Assembly (NCBI RefSeq): GCF_035083965.1
Contig: NC_089724.1
Span: 3,768,001 to 3,832,000 of the forward strand
DNA length: 64,000 bases
DNA from: Branchiostoma lanceolatum
Taxonomy: Eukaryota > Chordata > Leptocardii > Amphioxiformes > Branchiostomatidae
Direction of reading: 5' to 3'
In this document: positions 22,971 to 34,753 of the stretch, piece after piece
How the letters are laid out: the number at the start of each line of letters is the position of its first letter
Position numbering within the stretch: the first letter of the stretch is position 1
The notes under the pieces: model-generated
What the model was told of the DNA's origin: nothing
The model's database searches: none
Seen by the model: only the letters and a program-made list of their open reading frames with translations
Made by a program: the position numbers and the translations under genes

Positions 22971-25900
22971 TCAGTCATCGTCATTGTTGTCCTCATCACT
23001 GTCATCTTGGTCCGAAAGGTCATCTTCACTGTCATCGTCATCTGATACTCCGGACGACTCTGAATCTGTGAAACTGAAATCGCTCATCAGCTCGTCCTGG
23101 AAATCACACGCATCCCCGAGGCACTGTGGGACCATCCTTGCCGTCAGACAGTATGTCACACTGCCGGAACACAACCACTCTACCATGGGGGGAACCAACC
23201 TGCTGCTGTCTTTCAAATGTCGCCAAGAGCCTGTCTTTGATTGGTACTGGTAGGCATCCACCCTGGTCTCCTCTGCATCCAATACGTTCAGCCGGTGCTT
23301 TTGCACCACAGTGAGGATGTATATATCCCCTCTGTACTTAATCAGGGTTGCTACGTTGAAGGTTAAAGAGCCGTGCCCTGTGATCGTCCACTTGTTGTTT
23401 GCAGGGTTGTACATCTCCAGACAAGTTAAGGTTGATTCTCCCCTGTCGCAGTCTATGCAGTAAATTCTCCCTCGATGTGTAACAGCCTGGGGACGTAATG
23501 GTGGCTCAAGCATGTCCGCTATCTTTCTCCACGTGTTCTCTGTAGTACTGAAGCAGTAGCAGCCTTTTCCACTTATGACATAGATGCTGTCATTGAGAGT
23601 CACCGTGCAAAGTTCAGGGGATACGGGGTGAGGGAGGGGCGGTATAGATGTCCACTCATCACAGCTTGGGTCGTACCTCTCTGCTGTTTCCTTAGTGTTA
23701 TCACCACCGATGGCATAGATGTACCCCTTCAGGTACACCAGACCACACCTGGAGAAGACAGATACAGGAAGAAAGTAGAGTTCCATGTCTACATCATACC
23801 CTTGCCTAATGATTTTAACCTTTACTACTAATGTATTATAAATTTTTCTCATTGATCATGCAAATGAGTTCCTCATTTGCCATACAGTTTCACTGTGAAC
23901 AGTTTCAAGTTTCACAGTTTCATTGCCTACCTTATCTTTTTTCGTGTGTGTTATATGGAATTTTATGTTTCTAGCTAACAAGGAAGGAATCAATTTGTTA
24001 GAAGGGATTTTGAGGCAACAAAAAATAAATGTGCTGGTATGATTATTCTTGAGATGAGAGAAATACCGAAACTTATGAGACTTCCACAGTGCAAACAAGA
24101 TAGAGTTTTTTACACATGCAAGATTGCACGTTAAGAATATTTCTACATGCAAATCTTGAAAACGGCATGCAAAGTGCATGTTGCATGTGGGTATTCTGAG
24201 CCCTGGAAACACCTACCTGACCCTCTGTGCGATCATCTCACACCTCGGTTCCCAGATGCTGAACAGGTGGTTGTAATGGTAAAAGGCCTTCTGCCCAGTT
24301 CTACCGTGGGTACTACCACTCTCTCTACTAGTGGCAACGCCCCCTGCCAGGTACAGCTCATCATCTGGAGTGACCGTCACAGAGAACCTGTCCAGGCTGT
24401 GAGGCATGTTGATTGAGTACAGTCCACCTGTGGACGGGTCATAGCAAGGGGCAGACCGCGGGGATTCCGGGGAATCAAAGTCCGAGAAAAGTTCTCTTAG
24501 GAAAATCTGCATTTCAGTTTGTGTCCGTCCCAGCCGCTCTGTTGTGCTGTTACTGTAAACCAGCCGTCTTAAGTCTGTTGAAGAACACTTTCTCTCCAGA
24601 TCCACAAGTCGGTTTGAGCTGACGAAAAAATGACGCAAGGAATGGCAAAGTTTAGGAATTTGCTGCAAGCGTCCTTCTTGCTCAAAGTCAATCCATCTCA
24701 GCACGGCTTGGACAACGTCGTCTTCTGAGTAGGTCAAAAGATCATCTCTGTCGAGTAATGACTGGAGTAGTGGAAGTGGCAACTGGAGGAAGGAGGGTTG
24801 CAGCGCCACCTGGTGGAACCTGGGGAAATTACAAGTCCAATGGGTTGAAACATGTACATTGTGAATGATGCATTTTTCTGGTTCTGTACTGGGCAACACC
24901 CCTTTATGCTAGGGTCACATTTCCAAGCCAGGGCCCGGCCAGGCAGCTTGTGGGAACAAAAACTATCATATAGAAGACAACAAAACACACAAAACTTTTT
25001 AAAAATTTATCCTTACCATACGCTATGTATATTCTTGATATGCTTTTTTTATTCTTTGTTTTCCTGAACAGCCCTGTCGGGCCCTGGAAATGTGACCCTA
25101 GCTTTAGTTTGGGTCGAGTGCCAGGGAGTGATGATGCGCAGCTATTGTCAATTCTTCCTACCTGAACTTCACCGGATCTGACATTTTACCGAACATGTGA
25201 GAGAGTTCCAATCTATGACTGTTCTTGGAAAGTGGGAGTATCTAACAGTCCTTGTGGAAGGGGATTGGTTTGAATTAGTTTGGATGATTATGCCGTGGGC
25301 TAGGCTGCAGATATGTGTCAACCGGTAGAGCCAGGAGGCCCTGTGTGGATTTCCATAGAATGGTGGGGCTATTATTAGTATCAACCTCCATTTACATTAA
25401 CACGCATGGGTTACATAAATCCACTACTTTGAAAAACAGTGGTTTGCGAGATTTCTAGAGCAGCACCAACCCCCCCCCCCCAGGTATCTTTTCAGGGTGA
25501 CGGAATTATGTTAGTAGATGTTAGCTGCTCTTCTATTTTTTAGTGTATCCTATCCCAGGCAGTAGGTCAGAGACTAGTTCAGTGGCACTATGGTGAGTAT
25601 CAGGGCTTATCTCTTTCACATTAATACTCTTTAAGTGGGTATGTCACTGGACTGCACCAAAAAACTTGTGAAAGGCATTCGCAAAGTGGCATGAACTGGC
25701 ACCAATCGGCACCGATTTCTCGTCTGAAACTGCAAAAATGTTTTTAAATTCAAAAAAATTAGCAATTTCCAGAATGGTGCAATCCCTGCAAATCTCTTCT
25801 TGATGGATTTTAATCATTGTACATTGGCTTTTAATTCAGTGGTAACACTGTGTTTTCCAATTAAGTTAGCTGAATGGCCAAAACTAAGGATTTGGCATTC

Positions 25901-28900
25901 TTGCATGCCGGTGTAGCCATTTTGGTTGTAGAGGTCACGTATTTTGTCAGGTCGTCGCACCTTAAACACAGACAGCAAGCATCTAATTTCTGGGAAAGAG
26001 AATCTTAAGACTAATATTAAGCAATACTGGAAAAACCTTGGAAAAATGGAAAAAGCTTTACATGGCAGTGAGGAAGACACATTCACCACTATAGTGAAAC
26101 TATGCATCCCACCTATCCGTACGGGAGATTTAACGTGTAAAACAAATGCTCATATAAACGAGTTTTCCTTTACATTAGACTCAGTTGAAGCAGCAATCAA
26201 ATCTACGCAAAACAACAAAGCCCCAGGAGATGACCAGATTGTAAATGAATTTTTGAAAGAGGGAGGATACGAAATGCTAAAATCAGTCACTACTCTCTTT
26301 CAACACTGTTACAGCAAGGGCGAGATTCCGTCAGACTGGCACAAAGGCATAATAGTTCCAATACATAAAAGTGGAGATGTGAAAGATCTTAACAATTACA
26401 GAGGCATAACTCTTACATCATGTGTTTGCAAAATCTTCAACAAGGTAATTGAATCACAATTGTCCGACTTCCTGGAAAAGAATAACATCCTGGGGGAAAT
26501 ACAAGGGGCCTTCAGGAAAGACAGACGGCCAGAGGATCACATCTTTAGCTTAAAGGGACTAAACGCGATCCGCAAATCTTATGGTAAACCCACTTACATG
26601 GCCTTCTTGGACCTCTCCAAGGCCTTTGATCTAGTTTGGCGTGATGGACTAAAACTCGTACTAGCACAAAATGGGATCGGTGGAAAGGCGTGGAATATTA
26701 TAGATAAGATTTATGAGAAAGTAGAAAACAAAGTTAAGTTCGACGACCTAGAGACAGACTACTTTGATTCAGATATTGGTGTTAAGCAAGGCTGTGTCCT
26801 GTCCCCTATTCTGTTCTGCCTTTACATGAACGAACTAGCAAAATCCTTAAAACTTCACGGCCTTGGTATTCAATTTAACAGAGACACTTTAGTAAGTGGA
26901 CTCTTCTTTGCTGATGATGTCGTACTTTTAGCTGAAAATGAACAGATGCTTAAACACATGTTACACATCACAGCCGACTTCGGAGTGAGATTCAAGCTTA
27001 AGTTTAATGAGAAGAAATCAAAAGTCCTTATAGTAGGGAAGAAACTGGATCCGTCTAGGAAGTGGAAGATGGGGGACCTCAGCCTAGAAGAGTGTGAAAG
27101 CTATAAGTACCTAGGAATACATATATCTAGAAACCTGAATGACAGTATACACATAAGTGAGACCCTTAAGAAGGCTAATAGAACCACAGCAGCATGCAAG
27201 TCTACAATAATAGGCCACAACAGTTTTAACCGCTTTACTTATGGTGACACACTATGGAACAGTATCATTGTACCAAGCATAAACTATGGTAGCAGTATCT
27301 GGGCACCCTCGTCAATTAAGGACAGGACCCACCTTGAAAGTTTACAATACCAATTTGGCAAATTCCTGTTTAAAGCCCCGAATGGTACAAGTAAAGCTAA
27401 TGTGTTTGGTGAACTTGGATGGGAATCTATTACAAGCTTACAGGACAAACTTAGACTAAAATACTATGACCGACTCGTAAAAATGGAAGACCAGAGATGG
27501 CCAAAACTAGTACTTCTTCAAATTTTTGATATGATGAAGAAAGGGAAAACTATACAATGGTACTGGGTTAAGCACATGAAAAATCTTCTCACATCTATAG
27601 GACTGGACCACATATGGTGTAACCACTCACCTATCAACAAACACTGGGTTAACTCAGCACTAAGAATACATACCGCCCAACAGAAAGACACCTTTTTAAA
27701 CACCATGGCCACTAGTAAACAGACTGTGATCAGTAACAAACATGAGCCCAGATTTGAAGACTATCTAAAAGACTCCACAAACACAGATGGAAGTATATCA
27801 AAATTCAAAGCCAGAGCAGAAGTTTTAGAACTAGAAGGTAGGAAACTATCCTGGAAAAAATACAAAGGAAATGGAAAATGTACCAACTGCAACCTGGAAG
27901 AGGAAGAATCAGTACATCATTTCCTATTCATATGTCCTAAATATACCAGAGAAAGAGTCTCCCTATTCACCAACCTTGAAACAGAACTCACACAGGCAGG
28001 GGGAGTTCTTCTATGGGAAGCATTTACATCTAGTAACACTGAAATGAAAAAACATATACTCTTAGGATACAAGGGTCCATGGGATACAATCATTGATGTA
28101 CTTGCTAAGAGGTACATCCACAACGCATGGCTTACAAGGAGCTGCAACACCACAAGTTAATGTTAAGGCCAACTGTGTTCCATCTCCACTTCACTACAGT
28201 TTTAATTAAGTTCATTTTTATGCAACCTTACATCTATGTAACTACTCTATCCACGCCATGTGATCTCTACTATTATTTTCAAATTGATTGTCTAAAAACC
28301 AGCTATGTTGCTTATGTAGACCATTTGTCACCCAGCCTACTTTTTGTTATGCCTATTATAGTTACACGACATCTATGGTTTATCATTGTTAAATCTCACT
28401 ACTCTCTGTTGATTGTTATCAGTTACTATGTAACATCATATCCTCAAACCACAGCTTCATGTAATCCTAGCCCGTTATAGCTCTTCGCACTAACTGTTTA
28501 CACCCAGATTACTGCCAAGACTCCACTGTTAGTATTTATATTATTTTCACCTGCCCCCCCCCCCCCCCCCTACCAATATGGTTAAATAAGTAATCCACCT
28601 GCCACCCAGCTGGCACTGTTTATCATACTCCCCTCGAGTTGTGTATTGTTATTCATATCAATTTCGTTGTTTTTAGTATATAAATTCCATTGTTTCCTGC
28701 TTCAGCTAGGTATTGAAATGTTAGTTAAGGTTTACCATTTATCTGCTATCATTTTATCTATATTTTATTTTTACTGCTATAATATTACTTCTATGAACTT
28801 CTTTGGCTCCCATGCACCAGCTAATACTGTTACTTTATTTTTACTCTTCGATACTCTCGACTAGATTTTGTATATTGGTTAACTATGATATCTCAATCTG

Positions 28901-31900
28901 CGTTAAGTATGTACTTTTAGCACTCGGCGCTGCCGATGTGCCACCGCTTCAAAGGTGAATAAAGTTCAAAGTTCAAAGTTCAAAGTTCACGGGAAAATCG
29001 ACACAAAGTTGCAAACACGATGGTCTAAACGCTAGCTGTTTGTTCGCAGGGCCCATTGTTTAGTACTCCACCCACCCGCTGGGTCACAGAGCCCACACGG
29101 CAGTGCATAAAAGATCTTAGAAATGATGTAAAAAAACACCCAAGTTTAATGCCTGATTCGATGGTTACAGTATAAAACAAAAAGAAGCAGTCGCAAATAC
29201 GATCTATCGGCGTTATAAATGTGTAGGAGGTAGGAAATGACAAATGAAAATTTACCGCGTCCCTGGGCGTTTAAGCTAAGCTAAAGAGTCACCTCCGGTC
29301 AATAAACTTTGACCTTAAAGCAAGGTAATGTTCTTAGAAATATATATCAATCTTCAGTTAAAGCCTTTATTAATACAATGTAGGTCCTTAAATTAGGTCT
29401 AAACCGAATATGTTTGATGTCTTTGCATTTTTAACTCATTTCGACAATTTTGTGGTACGTTTTCTCCCGTAGTTCCAGATAGCCGATTATGGATGGCATG
29501 CAAATGAGCCAACATGGCGGCGATATGTTGTTCTTTCCATCGGTGTCATTTTTGTCAAAAGTTACCATGCATTTTTGAAGATATTGGACAAGATATGAGG
29601 TTTACCCTTATGTTGTAGTTTCCACGCGGTACTACAACATGATGTTGAGTTATAATGAGTTCTGTCGGCCTGGATCACAGAGCCTTATTAGCGCCCCATT
29701 GTCTGCGAGCACGCTTTCATGCAAATTGCGCCTTTGTTACCTGCGCTTTGAGCGCGATTTTCAACTTGTGAATTCGGCGATCGCTCAGCGTGTGTACCCT
29801 GTATTCTGGTCCCAAAAGTTATAGCCTAAGTTCTGGGCCACCCTAGTTTCTCCATATCTTTCAGTGATTTCATTTCCTTGGGTAACGATTCCGGACGTTG
29901 AATTATATTATATACTTGCTGTGCTTGTGTTTCTATCCTACATTCCTAGGCGTTTCTTTATTTCGCATTAGTTGTTCTTTTACACGGCCTGGTATCATTG
30001 TGAGACTGTTAACCTAAACACATATTATTAATACTGTCAAACATCGTATTAATCAACGACCGGGTTTACAAGACACCCCTTGGCTCAAGATGACCGTTTC
30101 TTTTTCGATCAGTTTTCTCCCGTTAACAGAAGAATGTTAGCGTTTTGTCCGAGACGTCGCAGTTTGCCTATCGCGACCGTGACAAACTTGATTTGCGACC
30201 GTTCTAAACGACCCAAATGTTGCCGATGACGAGGGGGTGACGATGTTTATTTCTATTGATAACTGGCGGGAAATCATGAAAAAAATCGGTCTGTTTGGTT
30301 TGGATTTTTAGTGGCGGAGCATCCAATATGGCGGCGGCGTCATATCGAGTTATTGGGACAGCCTACTGTAATGTAGGTGGGAATCTTGAGGGCTGTGTGT
30401 TTGAACTCTACATTTAACAACATATCATGTAAAGTTATTTATTACAGAAGAATATCTCAATAAAAGAAACAGAGATCAAATAATGTTTTGCGTAGTAACA
30501 TATATGTTCTGAAAATAAAAGGTGCTTGTGTTTCTTGTGTTTCTTGTTTACCCATGCTGGGACAAAATGACGTAACAACTCAGGCGTCGGCAATTTGTTA
30601 CAAAGAACCTTTTCTGAAAAGTACAAACGCAAGCTCGTGATTATCTTTACTTGAAAGAAAGCTCGGTCGACAAATTGAGCACCGATGGAAAAATCCTTCC
30701 AAGCTGTGTCTGGACATATTAGCGTTTTGATTTTACTTCACGGGTGTCTTGATTCCAAGCCAAGCTCAGGAAGAACAAAAGAAATGGCTGGTGACTATTT
30801 TTGAACGGGAATATTTTCAAACAGCGGTCAATTATTTCAGTTCAAACACGAGGGCGAGCATATTTTTCCAGTACACCAGTTACTCTTGGAAGGTACTGGA
30901 CAGGGCTAAAACAATTTAAGTTACCTACATGTACAGACAAATTATAAGCTTTACACGCCGCTTGGGTTCCATCAAGACCATTACATTTTGTATCACACTA
31001 AAACTAAGATTTTTTTTCTGATTTTCATTAGTTAAACGTTATGTTTAGAAACACACACGCCTCAGTTTTGGTTCGTTATGAAGTCAAATGTTTTTAAATA
31101 TTATTATACATTCATTGAAAAAAATCTGTAACAGCAAATACGTGGTCATGTTTTACAATTTAAAAAGAAAACAATCATGCTTACAGCTAAACTTCGACCC
31201 ATATTACAGTAGTCTGTTCCCGCTGGCGCCATCTTGAATCATTATTTTGCGGCCTGGTCTTCAAAACTACAAACCCTCCGATTTTGTCAGCCACGCTTAG
31301 GATTGCTTGTACATGTATATGGGAATTTTGACCACTAGATGAACGAAAGTATGCTGGAAATAATCATGCCCACACTTGGTATTGTTAAAATGTGTTATGT
31401 AAGAACAATTGAGACTGACTGCAGGTACGCATATGAATAGGACGGTTCGCGGAAAAAAGCAACAGGGGGGAGATAGAAAGGTAAACATTGCTGCGGCCCG
31501 CCTTTAAAAGTGTCAACCAATCACGGACAGTTGCCAGTGGTGATAAGCGTGATTGGCATTTTAAAATCATCAATATTCATGTCCTACGAGTGGGAATATT
31601 TGGACCAGTTTTTGACCATCGTGAAAGTTGGTGCAATTTCCTACAGCATGTTGGCGCAGCTCAGTGAGACACCCGCTTTGGAAACAAACAATCATAATGC
31701 ATATACAACTTCTTGTAAAACGTGTGTAACAGACTGACCTGGATGCAATGTACCTCTTACTGGCCTTCACTAGGCCACGGGCTCCCAGCATGTCAGCATA
31801 CATCAGCACATCTGCACAGTTGATCATGTCAAGCTTATCTTTCATGTACTCTGCTGCCTTACGGTATACAAAATCCACCTAGAAGCAACAAACAGGGTTA

Positions 31901-33322
31901 CACTTACAAATAGTGGTGCGTACCTAAACCCTGGACCTGTTCCAGGCCTGTTTCTAACCTTTAGGTTGAATTAAAAAAAAATTAAACATCTGGAAACAAA
32001 TCTGGACTTGAAAAAAAATCTCTCGCTTTTACACTCCTTTTTGATTTAAACCATCTTAAAGCTTCCTTGAATCGTGAAATTTGCACTGGAAAAATATGAA
32101 AACATTGCTGTTTTTTGTTTATAACTGCATTAATTACTGACTGTAGATAATTCCACATATTATAGTTTTCAAATTGCATGTAAAATATATGCCAATATGC
32201 AATTTTACATAAAACTGGAAAAAAATATATTCGTAGCACACATATTCCATTGGTTCAAGTCCAGACTTTGAAGTCCGAACCTGAACCTAAACCTCTGGAC
32301 TCGAGTCCAAACCTAAACCTAAACTCAGGTTTAGGTATGCACCACTTCTTACAGACCATTCTGCACTGATCAGTTTACAGGGTACTGGTTACAATCATTT
32401 TTGGGTACTGGTGCACCTAACCTAAAAATGTAGGTGCACAGAAAGAATTTTTGCTCAACTCCCTACCAACTTGAGTACCAAGACCTCTTTTTTCCTTAAG
32501 AAAACCCTGCAAGTCTTACCTGTAGCAGGCTGGCTGCAGACATCACATCCTGGACCTGGTCTGGGTCCGTCTGAAGGCGGCTGGTGTAGGCGTAGTCCAG
32601 AATGGTTGCCATGGCTACCTCGGTCATCTCTTTGATGCTGATTCTCTCCTGTTTGGCCTCCGCGTAGCCGCTGGTGAACATGCCATGGAAGTAGGGACTG
32701 CAGGATGCCAGGACGGCGCGATGGCAGGGGAAACTGAAAGAAAAACATCATCCATGAATAGATTCATCAAGTTGGTAAGAAAGTCACTGAATAACAAAAC
32801 GTTTTGTACACAACCAAATGTTTTTCTTCACACCAATGAGGTCTGAATCAATCAAACCTCCTTGTTCACACCGCTAAGAGTGCTAAAAGACGTGTCACAC
32901 TGAGTCACAGATGCTGAGACGAACCTGCCAGCCTGCCCCCCTCCCCCATATCTTACCTTCTCCCTCCCTCTCCAGAACCTGCCAGCCTGCCCCCCTCCCC
33001 CATATCTTACCTTCTCCCTCCCACCTACAGAACCTGCCAGCCTGCCCCCCTCCCCCCTATCTTACCTTCTCCCTCCCACCTCCAGAACCTGCCCCCCTCC
33101 CCTATATCTTACCAGTCTCCCTCCCACATCCAGAACTTGCCAGCCTGCCCCCCTCCCCCCTATCTTACCTTCTCCCTCCCACCTCCAGAACCTGCCCCCC
33201 TCCCCCATATCGTACCTTCTCCCTCCCACCTCCAGAACCACGTCTGTCAGCTCTCCCCGCTCCCTCTGACTGTTCAGCTCACGGAGAACCTGGCTGGGGT
33301 GTTCATCGTTTCTCACGTCCAT
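22971..33322 (-). CDS. Kelch-like protein (BTB-BACK-kelch), likely Cullin-3 substrate adaptor
   Basis: Five coding exons in transcript order: 33322-33216, 32733-32520, 31878-31739, 24819-24217, 23748-22971. The phases agree and give 613 aa. The first two exons are a BTB domain (GELTDVVLEVGGRS, CHRAVLASCSPYFHGMF, VAMATILDYAYTSRL). Exons 3-4 hold a BACK domain (NCADVLMYADMLGARGLVKA, then YSEDDVVQAVLRWIDFE). The last two exons carry kelch blades with GG and spaced Tyr/Trp (YLKGYIYAIGGDN...AERYDPSCDEWTSIP). Known members bind Cullin-3 through BTB and substrate through the kelch propeller. The last 35 residues are almost all Asp, Glu and Ser. I cannot assign an orthologue. Intron 3 is about 6.9 kb because of repeats and a LINE. 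Confidence 0.9.
24908..25102. mobile_element. MITE in kelch intron 3
   Basis: The left end GCTAGGGTCACATTTCCA and right end TGGAAATGTGACCCTAGC are perfect inverted complements. Subterminal GCCAGGGCCCGGCC and GTCGGGCCCTGG continue the symmetry. The length is about 195 bp with no ORF of note. Confidence 0.75.
25169..25384 (-). pseudogene. Fragment of a LINE reverse-transcriptase C-terminus
   Basis: The minus-strand reading contains YSHFPRTVIDWNSLTCSV, the conserved FPRTxxxWNxLP-type ending of many CR1/Jockey-like ORF2 proteins. Only about 70 codons remain. Confidence 0.55.
25929..28990 (+). mobile_element. 5'-truncated non-LTR retrotransposon (CR1/L2-like), antisense in kelch intron 3
   Basis: The element has an open reverse-transcriptase frame followed by a 3' UTR of about 800 bp. 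It ends GTGAATAAAGTTC followed by tandem AAAGTTC copies (28959-28988), a short-repeat tail typical of CR1/L2-type LINEs. There is no endonuclease domain, and an in-frame stop lies at 25929-25931, so the 5' part is missing. A C-run (28554-28570) sits in the 3' UTR. I did not identify target-site duplications. Confidence 0.8.
25944..28160 (+). CDS. LINE reverse transcriptase ORF (738 codons from a TTG; no endonuclease)
   Basis: The frame is open for 738 codons. RT motifs run in order: NNKAPGDDQI (about residue 93), WHKGIIVPIHKSGD, NNYRGITL, FLDLSKAFD (catalytic Asp about 223), GVKQGCVLSPILF, and FADD at 322-325. A C-terminal CCHC-like motif follows near 646-670 (CTNCNLEEEESVHHFLFIC). The long uninterrupted frame suggests recent insertion. 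The first codon is TTG because the element is truncated, so the true start is lost. The product acts in retrotransposition, not in host function. Confidence 0.88.
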   Translation: MSGRRTLNTDSKHLISGKENLKTNIKQYWKNLGKMEKALHGSEEDTFTTIVKLCIPPIRTGDLTCKTNAHINEFSFTLDSVEAAIKSTQNNKAPGDDQIVNEFLKEGGYEMLKSVTTLFQHCYSKGEIPSDWHKGIIVPIHKSGDVKDLNNYRGITLTSCVCKIFNKVIESQLSDFLEKNNILGEIQGAFRKDRRPEDHIFSLKGLNAIRKSYGKPTYMAFLDLSKAFDLVWRDGLKLVLAQNGIGGKAWNIIDKIYEKVENKVKFDDLETDYFDSDIGVKQGCVLSPILFCLYMNELAKSLKLHGLGIQFNRDTLVSGLFFADDVVLLAENEQMLKHMLHITADFGVRFKLKFNEKKSKVLIVGKKLDPSRKWKMGDLSLEECESYKYLGIHISRNLNDSIHISETLKKANRTTAACKSTIIGHNSFNRFTYGDTLWNSIIVPSINYGSSIWAPSSIKDRTHLESLQYQFGKFLFKAPNGTSKANVFGELGWESITSLQDKLRLKYYDRLVKMEDQRWPKLVLLQIFDMMKKGKTIQWYWVKHMKNLLTSIGLDHIWCNHSPINKHWVNSALRIHTAQQKDTFLNTMATSKQTVISNKHEPRFEDYLKDSTNTDGSISKFKARAEVLELEGRKLSWKKYKGNGKCTNCNLEEEESVHHFLFICPKYTRERVSLFTNLETELTQAGGVLLWEAFTSSNTEMKKHILLGYKGPWDTIIDVLAKRYIHNAWLTRSCNTTS
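28991..31738. other. Remainder of kelch intron 3
   Basis: About 2.7 kb without a supported exon. Two YY1-like motifs are present, ACATGGCGGC near 29514 and ATATGGCGGC near 30329. I see no other structure. Confidence 0.35.
31912..32345. mobile_element. About 430-bp MITE, copy 1
   Basis: The ends read AGTGGTGCG and GCACCACTT, inverted. Internal matches to 46679-47107 include AAAATCTCTCGCTTTTACAC versus AAATTCTCTCACTCATACAC, and TTAATTACTGACTGTA. Near the right end both copies carry ACCTAAACCTCTGGACTCGA. Confidence 0.75.
32921..33234 (-). repeat. Six tandem 47-55 bp units that copy the kelch exon-1 donor site
   Basis: Unit starts on the plus strand are 32921, 32975, 33030, 33085, 33133 and 33188. 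Read on the minus strand each unit contains GAGGTGGGAGGGAGAAG followed by a GTAAG or GTACG donor. The last unit overlaps the real exon-1 end at 33216. The minus frame stays open from the start codon at 33322 down to 33062. Confidence 0.85.
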
Positions 33323-34046
33323 AATCAGCGATGTTTAGGACCCAAGATCGAAGAAAGATCAAGAAACGATGGTTCTTTGTGTGGACATGTGGCGGGTGAA
33401 GCTCGCTGAAATCGTGTCACCATTGACCTATGAACTTTTCCTGCACCTCATTACCCACATAATACCACACAATCATGTCAAATTAAAGTAAAAGAGGTGA
33501 CGAACCTCAAACTGAGGAATGGATGAAGCATGCATATGGCACGTTTTCAAGTAGAGATTGGAATTCAGTCTGTCCTAAGGAATTCAGTCTGTCCTAAGGA
33601 AAAATGGGAATTCTTATAGTTATAGGAATCGGGATCTGTCCTAGGCCCATGACTTTTTCCTGAAGGCAGATCGAAATCGCAATCTGTCCTAGGACAAATG
33701 GAATTCTACCAGCTCAATCCCCAATTTTACTATGAGAAATTCAGATTACATCAAAATGTTTCGAAAAATAGACTGCCATTTGACAATTGATTAGACATCC
33801 AGGCAAATACAACTAGTTTCCCCCTCCTTGCCTGTTCAAACTTTGATGCCAAATTGACAGTATAAACATGATAACGTTATAGCGATGTTGAAACAGAAAG
33901 GTAACGTTAAACTACTAGTTATCATCAATTGAAGACGAGTCATTGTATGTAAGAACTGTGGCATTGTTGTTGTTGTTGTTGTCAATGCCCAGACCGGGTT
34001 CTTATGTAGACGTGGTCACTCACGTACATGTTTCACTTCACAAATG

Positions 34047-34182
34047 TATAACATTAGTATTCTCCAAGCAGAGGCTTTGATCGAGAGGGGTAGTTTTGTC
34101 CGGGATTTCTAACGTTAGATATCCCGGACAAAACTAACCCCTCTCGATCGAAGCCTCTGCTTGGAGAATATAACATTAGTAT
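34047..34182. mobile_element. Hairpin insertion flanked by a 14-bp direct repeat
   Basis: The sequence TATAACATTAGTAT is at 34047-34060 and again at 34169-34182. Between them lies an almost perfect inverted repeat with arms of about 47 bp (left TCTCCAAGCAGAGGCTTTGA..., right ...GCCTCTGCTTGGAGA) and a short centre around TTCTAACGTTAG. There is no coding sequence. Confidence 0.8.
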
Positions 34183-34675
34183 CGCATGTACAGTAATGCA
34201 TCATAGTGGCTACGTGTGTTTATATTCATTATGATCATCAAACTGTAATTCATAATTGCGCAAAACATTGTTGGGCAAACCTGGATAAAGATGACAGAAT
34301 GAATGAAAAATAAAAACATTCGACAGACAATAGAAACCTCAAGCAAATGCATTCATTTGGACCTCATGATTAGGCTTTGACTTGAGTAAAGAAACAATTT
34401 CCCGGTACAGTTCATCTCAACATTTAGCTACGATTGCTGATCTCAAAGCAAATCTTCCGGAGGCAAAATCGTTGTCTGACCAAGACAGTGCCCATATGCC
34501 ACCAAAGGGCCCAGTGCTCTGTGGAACCAGCCGGGAGCTTTTGGTTACGATTTAGCCTTTCTACATCTGCTTGGTGATGGGCACGATACTAACCGGAAGA
34601 AATGTGTCCTCCAAACGCCTTAATTGCATAGCTTCTTATTGCATGTTTGGCAAGAAGAGTGTGATTTCAGCCGTC

Positions 34676-34753
34676 CCAAAACCGTTGTTGCATTTCGTTC
34701 ATGGCTCACTAGAGGTCTCTACAAACTTCAGACGATCATGACAAGGAGGCAAC
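34676..34753. repeat. Dispersed repeat, copy 2
   Basis: This matches 7346-7430: CCAAAACCGTTGTTGCATTT, CACTAGAGGTCTCTACAAAC and GACGATCATGACAAGGAGGC. Confidence 0.55.

Noticed and set aside
22717..23253. 178-codon plus-strand ORF
   Set aside because: It is the antisense shadow of the kelch last exon.
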